In this document: positions 1-12,150 of the stretch, in pieces
Layout of the letters: every line of letters starts with the position of its first letter
How positions within the stretch are numbered: position 1 is the first letter of the stretch
Assembly (NCBI GenBank): GCA_008711295.1
Contig: VUYV01000020.1
Span: forward strand, 63,558-127,557
Length of the DNA: 64,000 nucleotides
Direction of reading: 5' to 3'
DNA from: Anarhynchus alexandrinus
Taxonomy: Eukaryota > Chordata > Aves > Charadriiformes > Charadriidae
Translations under genes and position numbers: made by a program
The notes under the pieces: generated by a model
Told to the model about the DNA's origin: nothing
The model's database searches: none
The model's input: the letters and a program-made list of their open reading frames with translations, nothing else

Positions 1-134
1 ATGCTCAAATCTAAATGTAGTGGGGTGTTGTCAAAATTGTACATCTTTAAATCATAAGGTTTTTTTACAGTCTCTTATAAAGAACAGCATAGATTTTAAT
101 GACTTAATTTTGCTGATGTTTTCCCGCTCCTCAG
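1..134 (+). other. BIRC6: 3' end of an upstream BIRC6 intron
   Basis: Intronic sequence ending in a pyrimidine-rich acceptor (ttcccgctcctcag) just before the first exon in the window. I see no gene or repeat here. Confidence 0.85.
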
Positions 135-234
135 AATCCGCTTGGATCTGGTCTTGCTCTTGCAATATCTCACGCTTCACATTTTCTTCAGCCTCCACCT
201 CATCAGTCAATTATTATAGAGCGAATGCACTCAG
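135..234 (+). CDS. BIRC6: BIRC6 window exon 1
   Basis: 100 bases, window residues 1-33 plus one base, beginning NPLGSGLALAIS and ending ERMHS. It is bounded by ctcctcag and the donor gtaaaa. The first in-frame codon is set by phase continuity with exon 2, where the split Gly codon gives HSGARRF. With exons 2-3 it forms the start of a beta-sandwich module. The 475-base intron after it holds a few T- and A-rich stretches and no recognisable element. Confidence 0.93.
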
Positions 235-709
235 GTAAAACCAGAATTCCTAATAATAATTTTAACACATTTTCTAATAAGAAGTGGAATATTTTCTAGG
301 GTCTTAAGTAAGTTGCTTAGCTGCAGTCTCACTTGGCTTTCCAAAGAGAAGATATTTCTCAGTTTGCATTTCTGTTGTATCTGGTAGTTTAAGACTCTGC
401 ATTCAGTGATGTTTATCAAGTTGCAAAACCCGGAGGGCTGGGGGAATATGTTGGATCTCTGGACAGAACACCTGTTCTGAAATAATGCATAAAAACCATA
501 AGAACTTAATTTAAGTCAAAGCCAGTATGTTTTTTTTTCAAAGGGTGCAAGCTGTAGTGAGAGATTCTGAGATTGTGCAGCTATTTTTAACTTCAAATGT
601 ACACCTTTTGAACAATAGATGAACAATGGCTTTATTGTTTGAGAAGTAACATTTCTTCGCTGGTTAGCGTGCGCTGGTATTTTAGGCAATCCTGTGTTTT
701 TTACCCTAG

Positions 710-924
710 GAGCAAGAAGATTTGTGACCTTAGATTTTGGAAGACCTATATTGCTGACGGATGTACTGATTCCCACTTGTGGAGATTTGGCTTCTTTGTC
801 AATTGACATCTGGACTTTAGGAGAAGAGGTGGATGGAAGACGACTGGTAGTGGCTACTGACATTAGCACACACTCACTTATTTTACATGACTTGTTGCCA
901 CCCCCAGTTTGCAGGTTTATGAAG
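710..924 (+). CDS. BIRC6: BIRC6 window exon 2 (beta-sandwich module)
   Basis: 215 bases, window residues 34-105. The strand pattern RRFVTLDFG, LTDVLIP, SIDIWTLG, LILHDLLPPP, CRFMK alternates hydrophobic residues as in galactose-binding-like jelly rolls. Modules of this kind are reported in BIRC6 structures; assigning this exon to one is my inference. Acceptor tttttaccctag, donor gtaaga. The following intron is only 188 bases. Confidence 0.95.
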
Positions 925-1112
925 GTAAGAGGAGATAGACTGCATACTCTTATCTTTTAAACCCTTGATCTTTGTTAGTATCTGAATTTTCTCTTAAGTT
1001 CCCTTCAGACCAAACTTTAGTTGGCTATAAATTTTTTATGAATTTTTGACTGCGTGTTTATTTTGCCTGTTTTGATACAATTGTGTTACAGTATAGTTGC
1101 ATTCTTTTTCAG

Positions 1113-1321
1113 ATCACTGTTATTGGTCGATACGGTAGCACAAATGCCAGAGCAAAAATTCCATTAGGATTTTACTATGGCCATACCTATATCTTACCCT
1201 TTGAAAATGAGCTGAAATTAATGCACGATCCCCTCAGAGGAGAAGGTGAAGCTGCAAATCAGCCAGAAATTGACCAGCATTTGGCAATGATGGTGGCATT
1301 GCAAGAAGACATACAATGCAG
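1113..1321 (+). CDS. BIRC6: BIRC6 window exon 3
   Basis: 209 bases, window residues 106-174. It opens with ITVIGRYGSTNARAKIP, the closing strand of the beta-sandwich, then HTYILPFE, and passes into helical sequence (QHLAMMVALQEDIQC). The acceptor is tctttttcag. The donor gttaga is weak: it has T at +3. The end is fixed by the split Arg codon before YNLACHR. A 293-base intron follows. Confidence 0.93.
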
Positions 1322-1614
1322 GTTAGAAGAAAAAAATATGTGTACTTTTTAGTTATTTTAACTTAAAACACTGGGATATCATAATGTTATAGATTTTTTT
1401 TCTTCCCATGATATTCTTTAGAGCAAAGAAAACCCTGCCTTTGTCGTAGAGTTGTTACAGTGAATATCTTTATAGCAATAACAAAGACTACACTGTAATT
1501 TTTTTCAATATCTGGATGGATGGACCAGAAGTTGTCTTTCTGGCAGGGTGACTGTTAAATGTATTACCATTTGCTAATGTCTATTGAATTGTGTGTTGGA
1601 ATGTTTCCCCTTAG

Positions 1615-1961
1615 GTACAATTTGGCCTGTCATCGGTTAGAAATCCTTCTGCAGAGTATTGACCTGCCACCGCTCAATAGTGCTAACAATGCCCAGTACT
1701 TTTTACGAAAGCCAGACAAGGCAGTAGAAGAAGACAGCAGAGTATTTTCTGCTTACCAGGACTGCATTCAGCTACAGCTTCAACTCAACTTGGCTCACCA
1801 TGCTGTTCAGAGGCTCAAAGTAGCTTTAGGTGCAAGCAGGAAAACACTGAAGGAGCAATCTGATCCAAAAGAGCTGATTCAGATGTCGTCCACAGAACAG
1901 TTACGCACCATCATTAGATACTTACTGGATACTTTGCTGAGTTTGCTTCATTCTTCCAATG
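1615..1961 (+). CDS. BIRC6: BIRC6 window exon 4
   Basis: 347 bases, window residues 175-290. All-helical scaffold sequence: RYNLACHRLEILLQSIDLPP, then QYFLRKPDKAVEED, QLQLQLNLAHHAVQRLKVAL and a terminal LLDTLLSLLHSSN. The regular Leu spacing fits armadillo/HEAT-like repeats (inference). The donor gttagt has T at +3. The 921-base intron 4 contains a G-rich patch (2423-2453) and a purine-rich run near 2600 but no clear repeat family. Confidence 0.95.
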
Positions 1962-2882
1962 GTTAGTATTTTTTGAGGTTCTGGTATTTTTGTCATGTCA
2001 GTAGAAACAATTCGCAAGTGTTTCTATTTCTTGATTTGTACTTTCCTACTATAAAGCTTTTAAACTATGTTCAGATATGTTTTACTATGATTTTGGTAGC
2101 TGGTAATGTACAGTGTAAAGTTTCACCTGTGGTGACAAGCTGACCTAACCACTTTGTGCTCCCGAAAAGGATAGGAGAGGGTGTCGAGGTCCTTCTCCCT
2201 TTTCCGTAGTCCTGGCTGCATATTCCTTTGTTCAGATAGTCACCTGATCCTCCTGTGGGCTGATTCAGTTTGCCGAAGGAACAAAAGACTGCCCAGGCAG
2301 AATACTCATGTTGTTTTCATAGGTAGAATCAGCTTGTGGAAGGATCTGTGAGCGTCGAAGCCTGTGCAACACTGGGGGATGGATTAGGCAGTTGGAAGTG
2401 GGGAGGAGAAACAGAATTGCTTCGGGGGGGGAGAGGTGGGGGTGGAAGTCATAAAACCAGTATCTCTACTGGTTTCTATCATGACTTTTAATATCCAGTA
2501 AGGATTTTTATTTCCTAAACTTGTTATTGAAAGAGTTCTTGGAGAATGGAAATTGAAAAGTCTGAGTAGGATGAGTGGGAGTGATGTTTTTTTCCAAAAA
2601 GAAAAAAAAAGGCAGAACATTGTTCTATTGATAGACAGGTGTGTCTGTCTTGTAATTTTCTGTGCCGGTTTGTTCTTAAGCATAATGGTGGTTTGGTTTT
2701 GAACAAATGGCCTGGTCTTTATGGACTACCTGCAAATTACCATCTCCCCACGTGTTCCCTCCTCCTTCCCCCTGTGCCAATTAGTCTAATCATAAGTTTT
2801 AAAAACTTCCTGCAAACTTTCCTCCTATGTTTTCAAGCCATTGTCTCCTTAAACACAGTTGCTTGTTCCCTTTTCTTAAAAG

Positions 2883-3102
2883 GGCACTCTGTTCCTGTGG
2901 TTCTGCAAAGTACTTTTCATGCCCAAGCTTGTGAAGAATTATTTAAACACCTATGTATCAGTGGAACCCCAAAGATACGATTGCATACTGGCCTTCTACT
3001 TGTTCAGCTCTGTGGAGGAGAAAGATGGTGGGGTCAGTTTCTCTCAAACGTACTGCAGGAATTATACAATTCAGAGCAACTTCTCATATTCCCACAAGAC
3101 AG
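2883..3102 (+). CDS. BIRC6: BIRC6 window exon 5
   Basis: 220 bases, window residues 291-363. It starts with the split Gly then HSVPVVLQSTFHAQACEELF, and continues RLHTGLLLVQLCGGERWW to IFPQD. Acceptor ccttttcttaaaag, donor gtaagg. An open frame runs upstream from 2639, but phase and protein identity place the true start at 2883. Intron 5 (1594 bases) holds the LTR relic at about 3203-3790. Confidence 0.96.
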
Positions 3103-3202
3103 GTAAGGTATAAGTCTATATTGGTGCATTACCTGTGGATCACATAAATAATTCCCTTGTTCATAACTTAACATTGGAATTGACAAAATGTGACTGAAGG
3201 AT

Positions 3203-3790
3203 TGTTATGGTTTGAGAAACCCACAACAATTTATTGTTGTTTAGACAATCATTCTGTCACCCAATGACCCCTCCCCACCCAGGAAGAGGAATCATGAAAA
3301 ATCAAGGAAACCTGGGGGATTGAAATATAAACAGATTTAATAGAATAAGACTAGATAATTAACATTAATTACACTAAGGAACCAATATTGACCCTGATAC
3401 CAATACAAAAGATACAAAGACTGTACTCAACCAATTCTACCAGTAGGAAGCCGTGCACTCCCAGCAGTGGACAGAAAATGTCAGACGCTGCGAGTGCTAC
3501 AGCTTTGGGAGGAAGGGAAGGCCTCAGGGGTCCGCACCGGGGCAAGAAGTCGCTCTGGATCACCACCATCAAGTGAGAGACAGAGCACTTCGCAGAAAAC
3601 TTTCTAGTTTATATTGAGTGTGACGTTCATGGTATGAAATAATCCTGTTGGCCAGCTTGGGTCAAGTGCTCAGGTCTCATTCCTCCTCATCCCTGTACCT
3701 GGCGAGCTCGAAAACACTGAGACCTTGAAACCCAAATACCATAGCTGGCTCTAAATTAAATATTTTCACAAATTCAGACGCTGGAGTCTT
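3203..3790 (+). mobile_element. Degenerate avian endogenous-retrovirus LTR (solo-LTR relic)
   Basis: The stretch starts TGTTATGGTTTGAG and has the layout I know from avian ERVK-type LTRs. A C-rich block lies near 3262-3282, followed by an A-rich segment with atttaatagaa, a GC-richer middle (3450-3560), and a later block including gttggccagcttgggtcaag and a CTGAGACCTTGAA-like segment. No gag, pol or env frame adjoins it, so it would be a solo LTR, old and diverged. It lies in intron 5 in sense. Both ends are approximate and I did not find a target-site duplication. Confidence 0.55.
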
Positions 3791-4696
3791 CTAAAAGTGC
3801 AGTCTTCCCAAGTATTAGAAGAGAAATTAGTCCTGTGTATTGCTCAAATCAGGACAAGGATACTTACCCATTTATTCCACTGATCTAAGAAATAGTCCCA
3901 AAAAAGCACTGCAAATTATAAATGTCTGATTGCCGTTACTTATTGCACCTATTTGGTGCTTGCACCACAACAAGTTGCTATTTTTCCTTACTTGGAGATC
4001 TTCGCATACGTGGTAGGATTGCTCCCCAGTGTCAAAAATTGCCGCCTTCTTTATCAGGCTTAAATGCACCCTCATCATAGAGCTGCTCTTCTAATGCATT
4101 TGGAAGTAGGATTGCAACTGGAAAGCACACTAATAGGATTTAATACAAAAGATTTCTCTGAGATGAGAACAAACAAGCATAGAGTTGAGCATTGAATGTT
4201 AGAGTTGTTGATTATTTCAGGTTATTGATTAAGGTCTTTGATATTCTAAACATTAGCATTTTATTTTAATCAAACATATTTGCTGTTCTGTGGCTTTCTG
4301 CCTTCTTTGGACAGCAACCTTTATATATTCATAATTTTTTAAAATTATTTAATTCAAGGATCTAAGAATACATAGATTTAATTCTCTATCCCTGCTATTC
4401 ATAACATGATATCTAATAGGAAGTAAACCGGATGAGATCTTGTTTCAGATGTACGAAGTGGAATGCTCTGCTGACCTCTTGAGGGTGAAAGAGAAAATGT
4501 TCATGCTAAAATACTGCATTATCCGTACAACAATAGAATGTGAAGTCCAGTTCATTTGCTGGGCCACAGTACTGCTGCCTGTAGCAATCTGTCTCAGATG
4601 AAAGCCCGGGGGAATATTGTTCAATAAGGGGTGTTTTAGAATATTACTGGATCTGAAAAAGAAATAAAGTCTTAAATATGTAAATTTTATTTTTAG

Positions 4697-4830
4697 GGTC
4701 TTCATGTTGCTTTCTTGCATTGGCCAAAGATCGCTTAGCAACAGTGGTGTTTTAGAAAGTTTACTTAATCTCCTGGATAACCTGCTGTCACCACTGCAAC
4801 CTCACTTACCTGTGCACAGAAGAACTGAAG
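4697..4830 (+). CDS. BIRC6: BIRC6 window exon 6
   Basis: 134 bases, window residues 364-408. It reads VFMLLSCIGQRSLSNSGVLE, then LLNLLDNLLSPLQPHL and VHRRTE, a helical repeat pair. Acceptor tttatttttag, donor gtagcc (weak at +4 to +6). Intron 6 (2547 bases) contains an unassigned pyrimidine-rich stretch (about 5520-5860), A-rich runs, and short open frames near 6150-6390 that carry no recognisable protein. Confidence 0.94.
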
Positions 4831-7377
4831 GTAGCCCTCTAATTTGGGAAACTATATTTTCGTATTTATTATAAGCTAGAAAATTGAGAGACTGGCTTAC
4901 AATTTTTTGTGTATTAAAAGAAGAAATTGCTCGTTTACTATATTTCCAATACACGGTTGTCTTTTAAAACGTGCTGAAACTTCTTGTTCTTTCGGAGCTA
5001 AAAGAGATTCCTGCCCCTACCCCCCCTGTTTAAACCTGAGCAAAATCTATTTGGTTGCTTTTAATTCAGCTAGGAAGCTCTAAAGTTTCAACAAAGTGAG
5101 GGGAACATCCAGTGTGTAGACAGCTCTAGTGACTCTAGTGAATGACTTTGGAATTTAGCGTTTTGGAAAGAAGTGACCCTTTTTGCTCATGAGATCTTTT
5201 CTAAGTTTCAAGCTTTTGAGGTGAAATGCGGTTATGAAGAGAAGTTTGTTAGGAGTATATGCATAGTTTCTGCAAACTACGTGGGTGTGGTTTTTTTAAT
5301 TATGAGGCATTTACATTTTTTTTGACCCTAAAAAAATTACTGAAATTATATTCTCCGAACCTGATTTTCTTGTCGGTCTTTTCTTAATTACCCGAAGTTT
5401 GAAGAAAATGCTTGCTTTTAAAAACATCAAAGTCTAGGCTACTTCATTTATTACGTACATGTAACAGAGCATTGTAGAAGATACGGTATTTAAAATTCTT
5501 AACGTTGTGAAGTTGATAAATGCCAGCTGAGACTCTGTCCTTACCTTTTACCTTGTCTCCTGATGTAAACAAGCGTACAGCTGGTGCCAGAAGCTGTCCT
5601 ATGGCTTCCCATTGGTCTACTGTGTACTTTCTCTGTCGTGGCCATATCCTGCTGTAGTCTCTAACTAGTTTGAGGCAAACCCAAGCTTACGTCTCCTCTA
5701 CCTCTGTTTGCACTCTCCCCACAGCTGCCAATTCCTTTCATAGCTCTTGCCTTACTAGTTGTCCTCACGGAGGACTTTAGGAAGCAGAAGTAACTGATAC
5801 TTCAGAGCTTTATTTGCTGGTCTTCCAGCTTCCTTCCTCCTGGACAGTACAGGTGAGTACTAGGGCATTATTATGTGTGGTGGAAGCATCAGGTACGGCA
5901 GAAGAAATTCCTATTTGAGAACTATCACACATAACTAAGGGTCAAAGGGGTGAAAACTTACTGGGGAAAAAGTCTGAAAACAAAGGACAATCAGAGCAAG
6001 AGGTGAGTGTTGTGGATAGAGAGAAGTAAACTTTGAGGCAGAGGGGGGAAAAAAGGCATAAGCCAAAGACACTTGGAGGGAGGGAAAGAAGCTGAAAATT
6101 TTGGGTTTTTTTCTAAAAGGAAAAGAAATGCATTTGTTTAAACAGAAGTATGAAAAGGTATATACTTCACTGTGCAGCAGCCTCCTTGCTTTTTATTCTG
6201 CCAACCAAAAAGGCGTGTAGCAGTCACCAGCGCTACTCATTTCTATTCTTGCAATTTAGTCTGCAGTTCCTGTTCAGATCCTGGTACGGGGAGGCCTCCT
6301 GTTCCTCTGCCTGCTTCTTGCCAGCGTGGGCAGAAACGAGCTAAGAGTCAGGGCCTGCATCCTATCGCTTGGGCTGCCAGCAGCTACATGTGATTTTGGA
6401 CAAGTTGTTTCTGTACTTAGCGTTCTTGTTTGTTTGGAATGAATAATACTATGAGTTAATTAAAACTTCTGTGAAGTCAGTGCATGAAAAGTGCAGTGTA
6501 ATTTAATGTGGCTCAGCACAGTGCGCAGATATGAAAATGTGTGTGCAACCTCTAGTGCTAATGACTTTATTGATATTATATAGAAGTACGCCATTCATAT
6601 AATGACTGTGATTAAGTGGTCATTATTTGTAGGTTTCTGGTTGTTATTAAGCACTCTTGAGTTCACTTTAGAGCTGTCCATTTAGATTTGCTCATGCACA
6701 CACAGATTTTCTTGCATGATGTGTAAAATATGTTTTTTTTTCTTTTCTGCCTGTACAAAAATACTGCATTTAATGTGTGAGACTGAAATAGGCATTAGCC
6801 AGTCGTCAATGTTACCAGCATGGTTCATCTAGTTTGAACTCAGTCTTGGCTTTCCTGCATCTTATTCAAATGGCTACATGAAAATACACTAACAAAGGAG
6901 TAAAAATTAAGGTATTTGGGTGCACAGTTACAACTGTCTTGTTGGAGCCCTGGTTGATGGAGGAATTTCACACTGTGGAATTTGAGACATCTAATTTATG
7001 TGCTTTAATGTGAGCAGCTGTCATTCTGCATTGGGTATTTAGGAAATCTAGACGTACAATTTTTTACTGATTTTTTAAAAACTGCTGCTTAATTTTTAGC
7101 TTTAACAGTAGAGGTGAAGCTTTTGACTTCCGACTTCATCAGCCTAAGAGAACTGTGGCATTTTCTCTTGAACCTGAATTCTATACTGAATGTTTGATTT
7201 CTTCCCTCATTTATGAATACTCAGACCCTTTATCCTCATTTAAAAAAAAAAAAAGAGCACGGAATCTTTGTGGCCTAGTGAAACGTGTGCCATCTAATGT
7301 CTTTTATGATTTCTTTAAAACTGGTTTGTTATGGCTTCAAAACCTTATTAAGGCACTCAAATCTATTTATTTTGAAG

Positions 7378-7515
7378 GCGTTTTAGACATTCCCATGATC
7401 AGCTGGGTTGTAATGCTGGTGTCTAGACTACTGGATTACGTAGCTACTGTTGAGGACGAAGCAGCCACAGCAAAGAAACCTCTGAACGGAAAAGAGAGGG
7501 AACGATTTTTGACAG
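7378..7515 (+). CDS. BIRC6: BIRC6 window exon 7
   Basis: 138 bases, window residues 409-454: GVLDIPMISWVVMLVSRLLD, then YVATVEDEAATAKKPLNG and a charged tail KERERFLTG. The acceptor is tctatttattttgaag and the donor gtatgt. The exon is phase 1-1, so it is frame-neutral if skipped. A longer open frame begins at 7155 but is intronic before 7378. Intron 7 (743 bases) shows nothing distinctive. Confidence 0.94.
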
Positions 7516-8258
7516 GTATGTAACACTATCAAAACTTGCTTATATGGGTATTGGTTTGGGAACTGTTCAAATACTTCAAGTGTGTTTTCAATTCAGTTGA
7601 AAAATGATATTTTGAAAACAGATGTTGTGAACATTTTGTTTGTACTGTTGTCGGCTTCTGTCCCCTTCTCCTTAGAAATATGACATCTTTCATTTTTTTA
7701 AAGTGAAAAATACAGGGTTGACTTTAGTTTGTAAAATGTTTGTATATTATCCTGTGACATGGGGACGTGGCAACTGAGAGTACACCATGTTGAGACATTT
7801 TGTATTGTGAGAAAGGGCAACAGTACAACTTCATAACTGCTTTGGTATTTGTATTCAGTATTTTTTAATGCATTTTTATGTCTGTTTATTTTTATTAGTA
7901 TTTAAGTGGATTAGCTATCATTTTCTTTGAAGATCTTTTCTAAAAATGAAAACTGTAAAGCTTTTGTATTATGGAACCTGTTCAGGTATTTTTAGTTAGG
8001 ACAGTCTTGCTTACCTCCTTATATGTTATAAAAATAATGAATACAAGATGATACCACTGCGTTTTAAAATTATACAGAAATATTACCATCAGTGGTGGTA
8101 GTTGCATAACACTGAGTTAGATTTTGCTTGTTTCTTTAGTATTTAGTGTATGGAGATGCTAACCATTGCTGCAACGTAAATGCTTTTCTCTGGACTTAAG
8201 TGGGGTTTAATAAGATGGATTAATACCTGCTTTTTTGGTTTTTTTCTATTTCCATTAG

Positions 8259-8386
8259 GAAACCAGTGGAGTTTTATAAATAATAGCCTTCACACTCAGA
8301 ATCTGAGCAGATCTACTAAAGGCAACAGTAGCCTAGATAGACTGTATTCCCGAAAGATCAGAAAACAGCTTGTGCATCATAAACAG
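8259..8386 (+). CDS. BIRC6: BIRC6 window exon 8
   Basis: 128 bases, window residues 455-497: NQWSFINNSLHTQNLSRSTK, then SSLDRLYSRKIRKQLVHHKQ. A polar, Ser/Asn-rich linker passes into a basic helix. Acceptor ttctatttccattag, donor gtgact. Intron 8 (601 bases) shows no recognisable element. Confidence 0.94.
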
Positions 8387-8987
8387 GTGACTTCCAGCAC
8401 GGTAGTGGCTATTTTCACAGAAGTATATCTCATTTATAGTATATCTCGTTTCTTGAAAGAACAGCTTTGGCCGTGGGACTCATTCAGCCTTGCTTTTGCA
8501 TAGGTCTGGTTCTGTAGCTAAAGGCTGCCTAACTACTTTGACATTCATCTCAAACCGTGGGGCATGGGATCTGCTGGAAGAACAGATGTTGGCATGTACT
8601 GTTGCACTCTGTCGCCCATATTGGACAATATAATTTACTTTCTAGATAAATCTGGGTATGCCTCAGTGCAAGCACCTAAGCTGTGATTTAAAAGTTGGTA
8701 ATTCTTAAGACACAAAATTTTCATTTCTAAATGCAACCATGCAGGTTTTATGACCCTGGATGTGTATGTCTTGAGCCTCTCTAAAAATACTGTTTCTTCC
8801 TAAAACTTCATCTGTTCTGGGTCTGCTAGGAGCCCCTTACGGTGCCTCAGTTAAAATTGTGTATAAACTGTATTTTAAAAACTCAAGTTACAGTTTGAAC
8901 TGAAGATTACTATCATATGAACATACTGATCCTTTTAACATCTTATTGCTTAAATTTTCATTTTTTCCTATTAACATTTTCTTTTAG

Positions 8988-9119
8988 CAACTTAACTTAT
9001 TAAAAGCAAAACAGAAGGCTTTGGTGGAACAGATGGAAAAAGAGAAAATACAAAGCAACAAAGGATCATCATACAAACTTTTAGTAGAACAGGCAAAACT
9101 AAAGCAGGCTACTTCAAAG
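8988..9119 (+). CDS. BIRC6: BIRC6 window exon 9 (coiled-coil-like)
   Basis: 132 bases, exactly 44 codons, phase 0-0, window residues 498-541. QLNLLKAKQKALVEQMEKEK then NKGSSYKLLVEQAKLKQATSK is rich in Lys, Gln and Glu with heptad-like Leu spacing, suggesting a coiled coil or long helix. Acceptor aacattttcttttag, donor gtatga. Intron 9 (2262 bases) holds a CR1 fragment at 9418-9691 and an A/C-rich tract near 10192-10266. Confidence 0.94.
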
Positions 9120-9417
9120 GTATGATGCTCTGAAATTGTAACTGACTTCTTGTCCTTTGTGTGAAAAGACCTGTTCCTGCAAAGTCATTTTTGTCCTACG
9201 TTGACCTTATTTTAAAAAGTTGTTTCATCATGGCTTCTATCAAGTAGATTCTGATGCTGAAAACAGCAGCCATCTGGAAATTTCTTGCACCGTGAAAAAT
9301 AGTTTATCCTTCTACAGGGTTTTTTTTTAGGTAGTAATGGCCAAAATCACTAGTAATCTTGTAGCCTTGGGAATGCCAGTCATATCTTTAAATTTTTAAT
9401 GACACAAACCAATAAGA

Positions 9418-9691
9418 ATAAGCGATAGGACAAGAGGAAATGGCCTCAAGTTATGCCAGGGTAGGTTCAGATTGGATATTAGGAAAAATTTCTTCACAGA
9501 AAGGGTCGTCAAGCATTGGAACAGGCTGCCCAGGGAAGCGGTGGAGTCACCATCCCTGGAGGTATTTAAAAGCCGGGTAGACGTGGTGCTTGGGGACATG
9601 GTTTAGTGGTGGTTTTGGCAGTGGTAGGTTGATGGCTGGACTTGATGATCTTCAAAGTCCCTTCCAACCTAGACAATTCTGTGATTCTATG
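9418..9691 (+). mobile_element. CR1 LINE 3' fragment (intron 9)
   Basis: A classic CR1 3' end in sense orientation: gataggacaagagg..., the segment for the C-terminal ORF2 residues (gattggatattaggaaaaa, ttggaacaggctgcccaggg), then gatgatcttcaaagtcccttcc and the terminal attctgtgattctatg repeat. It is 5'-truncated, the usual state of CR1 copies. The start is approximate. Confidence 0.92.
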
Positions 9692-10191
9692 AAACGTAAA
9701 ATAATGTTTTATATGGCTAACCTTTATGCATGATACTGTTCTGATGCTCTCCTGGTTGAGTAATTGGAAAATAATCATGCCAATGACTGTCTCCCTGAAC
9801 TAATAAATAGGACTTTTGAGAACATTTTCTGAGCTTTCTCAGAAGCTTCTTAGTTTCATAAAAGTACTTGCCACGTAAGTTGTGGCATCTTGCAGTAAGC
9901 CCCACATACTGAGAGTGGATTTGGTAGTTAAAGGATTATTTTGATTATGAGATGAGGTGCTGAAATGTAGGGATTTCTGGAGATGGCAACATGGACTTTA
10001 CAGGGAACACAAAAAAAAATGCGTAAATCTTTCTAGCTACTTAGGTATCTCTTTAAATATGTGCTCTCTAGTTCCAGAAGTAGTAATGTCTGTTAGGATG
10101 ACTGGATATAGGTGTGTGGAAAGAGGTTATGGAATGTTGGACCTCAAAGACAATCTAAAGGGAAATCTTACAACAACTTCCAGTAATTATG

Positions 10192-10266
10192 GAAAAAAAA
10201 ACCACCAGCAAACCCCCCAAAAACCCCCAAAAAACCAGAAACCCAAAACCAAAACAAGAAACAACT
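10192..10266 (+). repeat. A/C-rich low-complexity tract
   Basis: A run of A and C blocks (aaccccccaaaaacccccaa and similar) in intron 9. It probably arose by slippage from a poly-A-like tract. No open frame of interest. Confidence 0.75.
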
Positions 10267-11381
10267 TAAACAGCAGCATGAAAATAAAGCCCTAAATTTT
10301 CACTAACTCTACTTGTCATGAGCTGTTCTTTCCTGCACTATCTTCTGCTTTATTCCAGCAGGTTATATTGGGGGGCTACTCTACTGATGGCCCCCTTGAG
10401 ACATCTTTCAATATGCTGTCCAGCTATATAAGTTTCACTTCATAGCAGCCATGTTGCATCAAAAACGCATGTTGAAATAAAGAGTTTTCCCCTTGCAGTA
10501 TCTTAACACATAGTTATGTTATTACTGTACACTCGTTAGTTGCATTTCATGCAGTTTTTACTACTTTGCTTACTAATCACTTTCAGTTACCACAAGCTGT
10601 GAGTAACTTAAAACATTGATTGCATTTAGGAGAAAGCTGAAACCTTTGTGTTAGTAAATAGTTCTTTCTCTGGTCTACTTCAGTAGCTACTACTTACATG
10701 AGATTATGAGAGGCATTTGTGTTATCTAATTTTAGTCTGCTTGTGTAGCTGATACAATGAACTGAGCTGCTAAATGTGTGCCCTTGGTGGATGGGAGGAT
10801 TAATAAAAGCACCTTCCTTCCTCCATTGAATTTGTAGACACTCTGTTAAAAAGGTTGTAATGTAGAGCCCTGATCAAGTATCAGACTAGTTCAATTTATG
10901 GTGGCTAATGGCCACTTTGTACCCTGGAAGTATTAAGAAAGGTAGAAATTATTGGTGATTTATCTAATGTGAAGAACTGAGAAGTCATCGTTCTTGTAAG
11001 GCTAAATTTCCATATTAGCTATTTTTGTACGTAGTTTGCTTCATGGTAACCATAGTTTATATGCAGGTGTGGAAATATGAAAGAAACTTCTAAAATACAT
11101 GTTTGCAATATGTTTTATGGCAAACATAAAGGCTTAATTGGCACTTGTGCGGAACTGGATAATTTGGTTATGATTCTGTCACCTGAGCTAACATGCTGCC
11201 AAGACAAATTTCTGTCGATAAAGCCTTAATTCCATTCCAGATTCTCATCTATTCTTAGTCGTCTTTTTTTTTTCTTTAATAGTTTTACAGTTACTGTTAT
11301 TACTGCCTCAGATTTTCACTGGGAAAAAATTTAGAGGTTAGTTTTAAAATGTGACTGTTGTTTCAAATTTAATTTCTGCAG

Positions 11382-11597
11382 CACTTCAAGGACTTAATAC
11401 GTTTACGTCGGACTGCAGAGTGGCCTCGTTCTACTTTAGATACAGAAGTATCAACAACAAAGGAAACTCCAGATATTGAACCACTTCCATTTACATTGGC
11501 ACACGAACGTTGTATTTCTGTAGTGCAGAAGCTGGCACTCTTTCTCTTGTCCATGGACTTTACCTGTCATGCAGATTTACTTCTATTTGTTTGTAAG
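11382..11597 (+). CDS. BIRC6: BIRC6 window exon 10
   Basis: 216 bases, 72 codons, phase 0-0, window residues 542-613. HFKDLIRLRRTAEWPRS leads into an acidic linker (TEVSTTKETPDIEPLP) and then helices FTLAHERCISVVQKLALFLL and MDFTCHADLLLFVCK. Acceptor atttctgcag, donor gtaaac. An opposite-strand open frame over it (11369-11554) is a shadow. Intron 10 is 369 bases and holds nothing recognised. Confidence 0.96.
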
Positions 11598-11966
11598 GTA
11601 AACGGAGTATGGAACATCACTCTGTAGTTGCTATGGAGAGCACATTAAATTAGCTTTCTATTACTGCTTTTTTACTGGCTTGATGGTAAAAATTAGCTGC
11701 AGCGTTAAAATTGTAGCACTAGTAATTTCTAGTGAAGTAGTTTTTCTGATCTGTCATCTTTTGTGTAACTTGGATATGATGGCTTCAAAATCGCACAGAA
11801 AAAGTAACTTTTAAAAAAATGTTTTCATATAATTACACTTGTAAAATTCTAAAATTAAAGCTAGTAAAAATTTACTTTGAGCAAAATCTAATAATCACCG
11901 AAATTAAAGCTATTACGTATTTTCATAGTGTTAAATATGAATAGGCATATGTTCCTTTTTTTATAG

Positions 11967-12150
11967 GTTCTTGCTAGAATTGCAAACGCTACAAGACCAA
12001 CAATTCATTTGTGTGAGATTGTAAATGAGACTCAGTTGGAAAGATTATTGCTGCTTCTTGTTGGAACTGACTTTAACAGAGGAGATATCTCTTGGGGAGG
12101 AGCATGGGCTCAGTATTCTCTGACTTGTATGCTGCAGGATATTCTAGCAG
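11967..12150 (+). CDS. BIRC6: BIRC6 window exon 11
   Basis: 184 bases, window residues 614-674: VLARIANATRPTIHLCEIVN, LERLLLLLVGTDFNRGDISW and a final YSLTCMLQDILA. The acceptor is cctttttttatag. The donor gtttgg is one of the weakest in the window, with T at +3 and no A at +4. Its position is fixed by the split Gly codon continuing into GELLAPIAAEAMEE. Intron 11 is 430 bases, with an A-rich run near 12300. Confidence 0.95.

Noticed and set aside
516..869. 117-codon open frame on the minus strand
   Set aside because: It overlaps exon 2 in antisense and has no recognisable protein, start context or promoter. It is a shadow of the coding exon.
2639..3106. 155-codon open frame read as a separate gene
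   Set aside because: Only its end (from 2883) is BIRC6 exon 5. The first part is intron that happens to lack stops.
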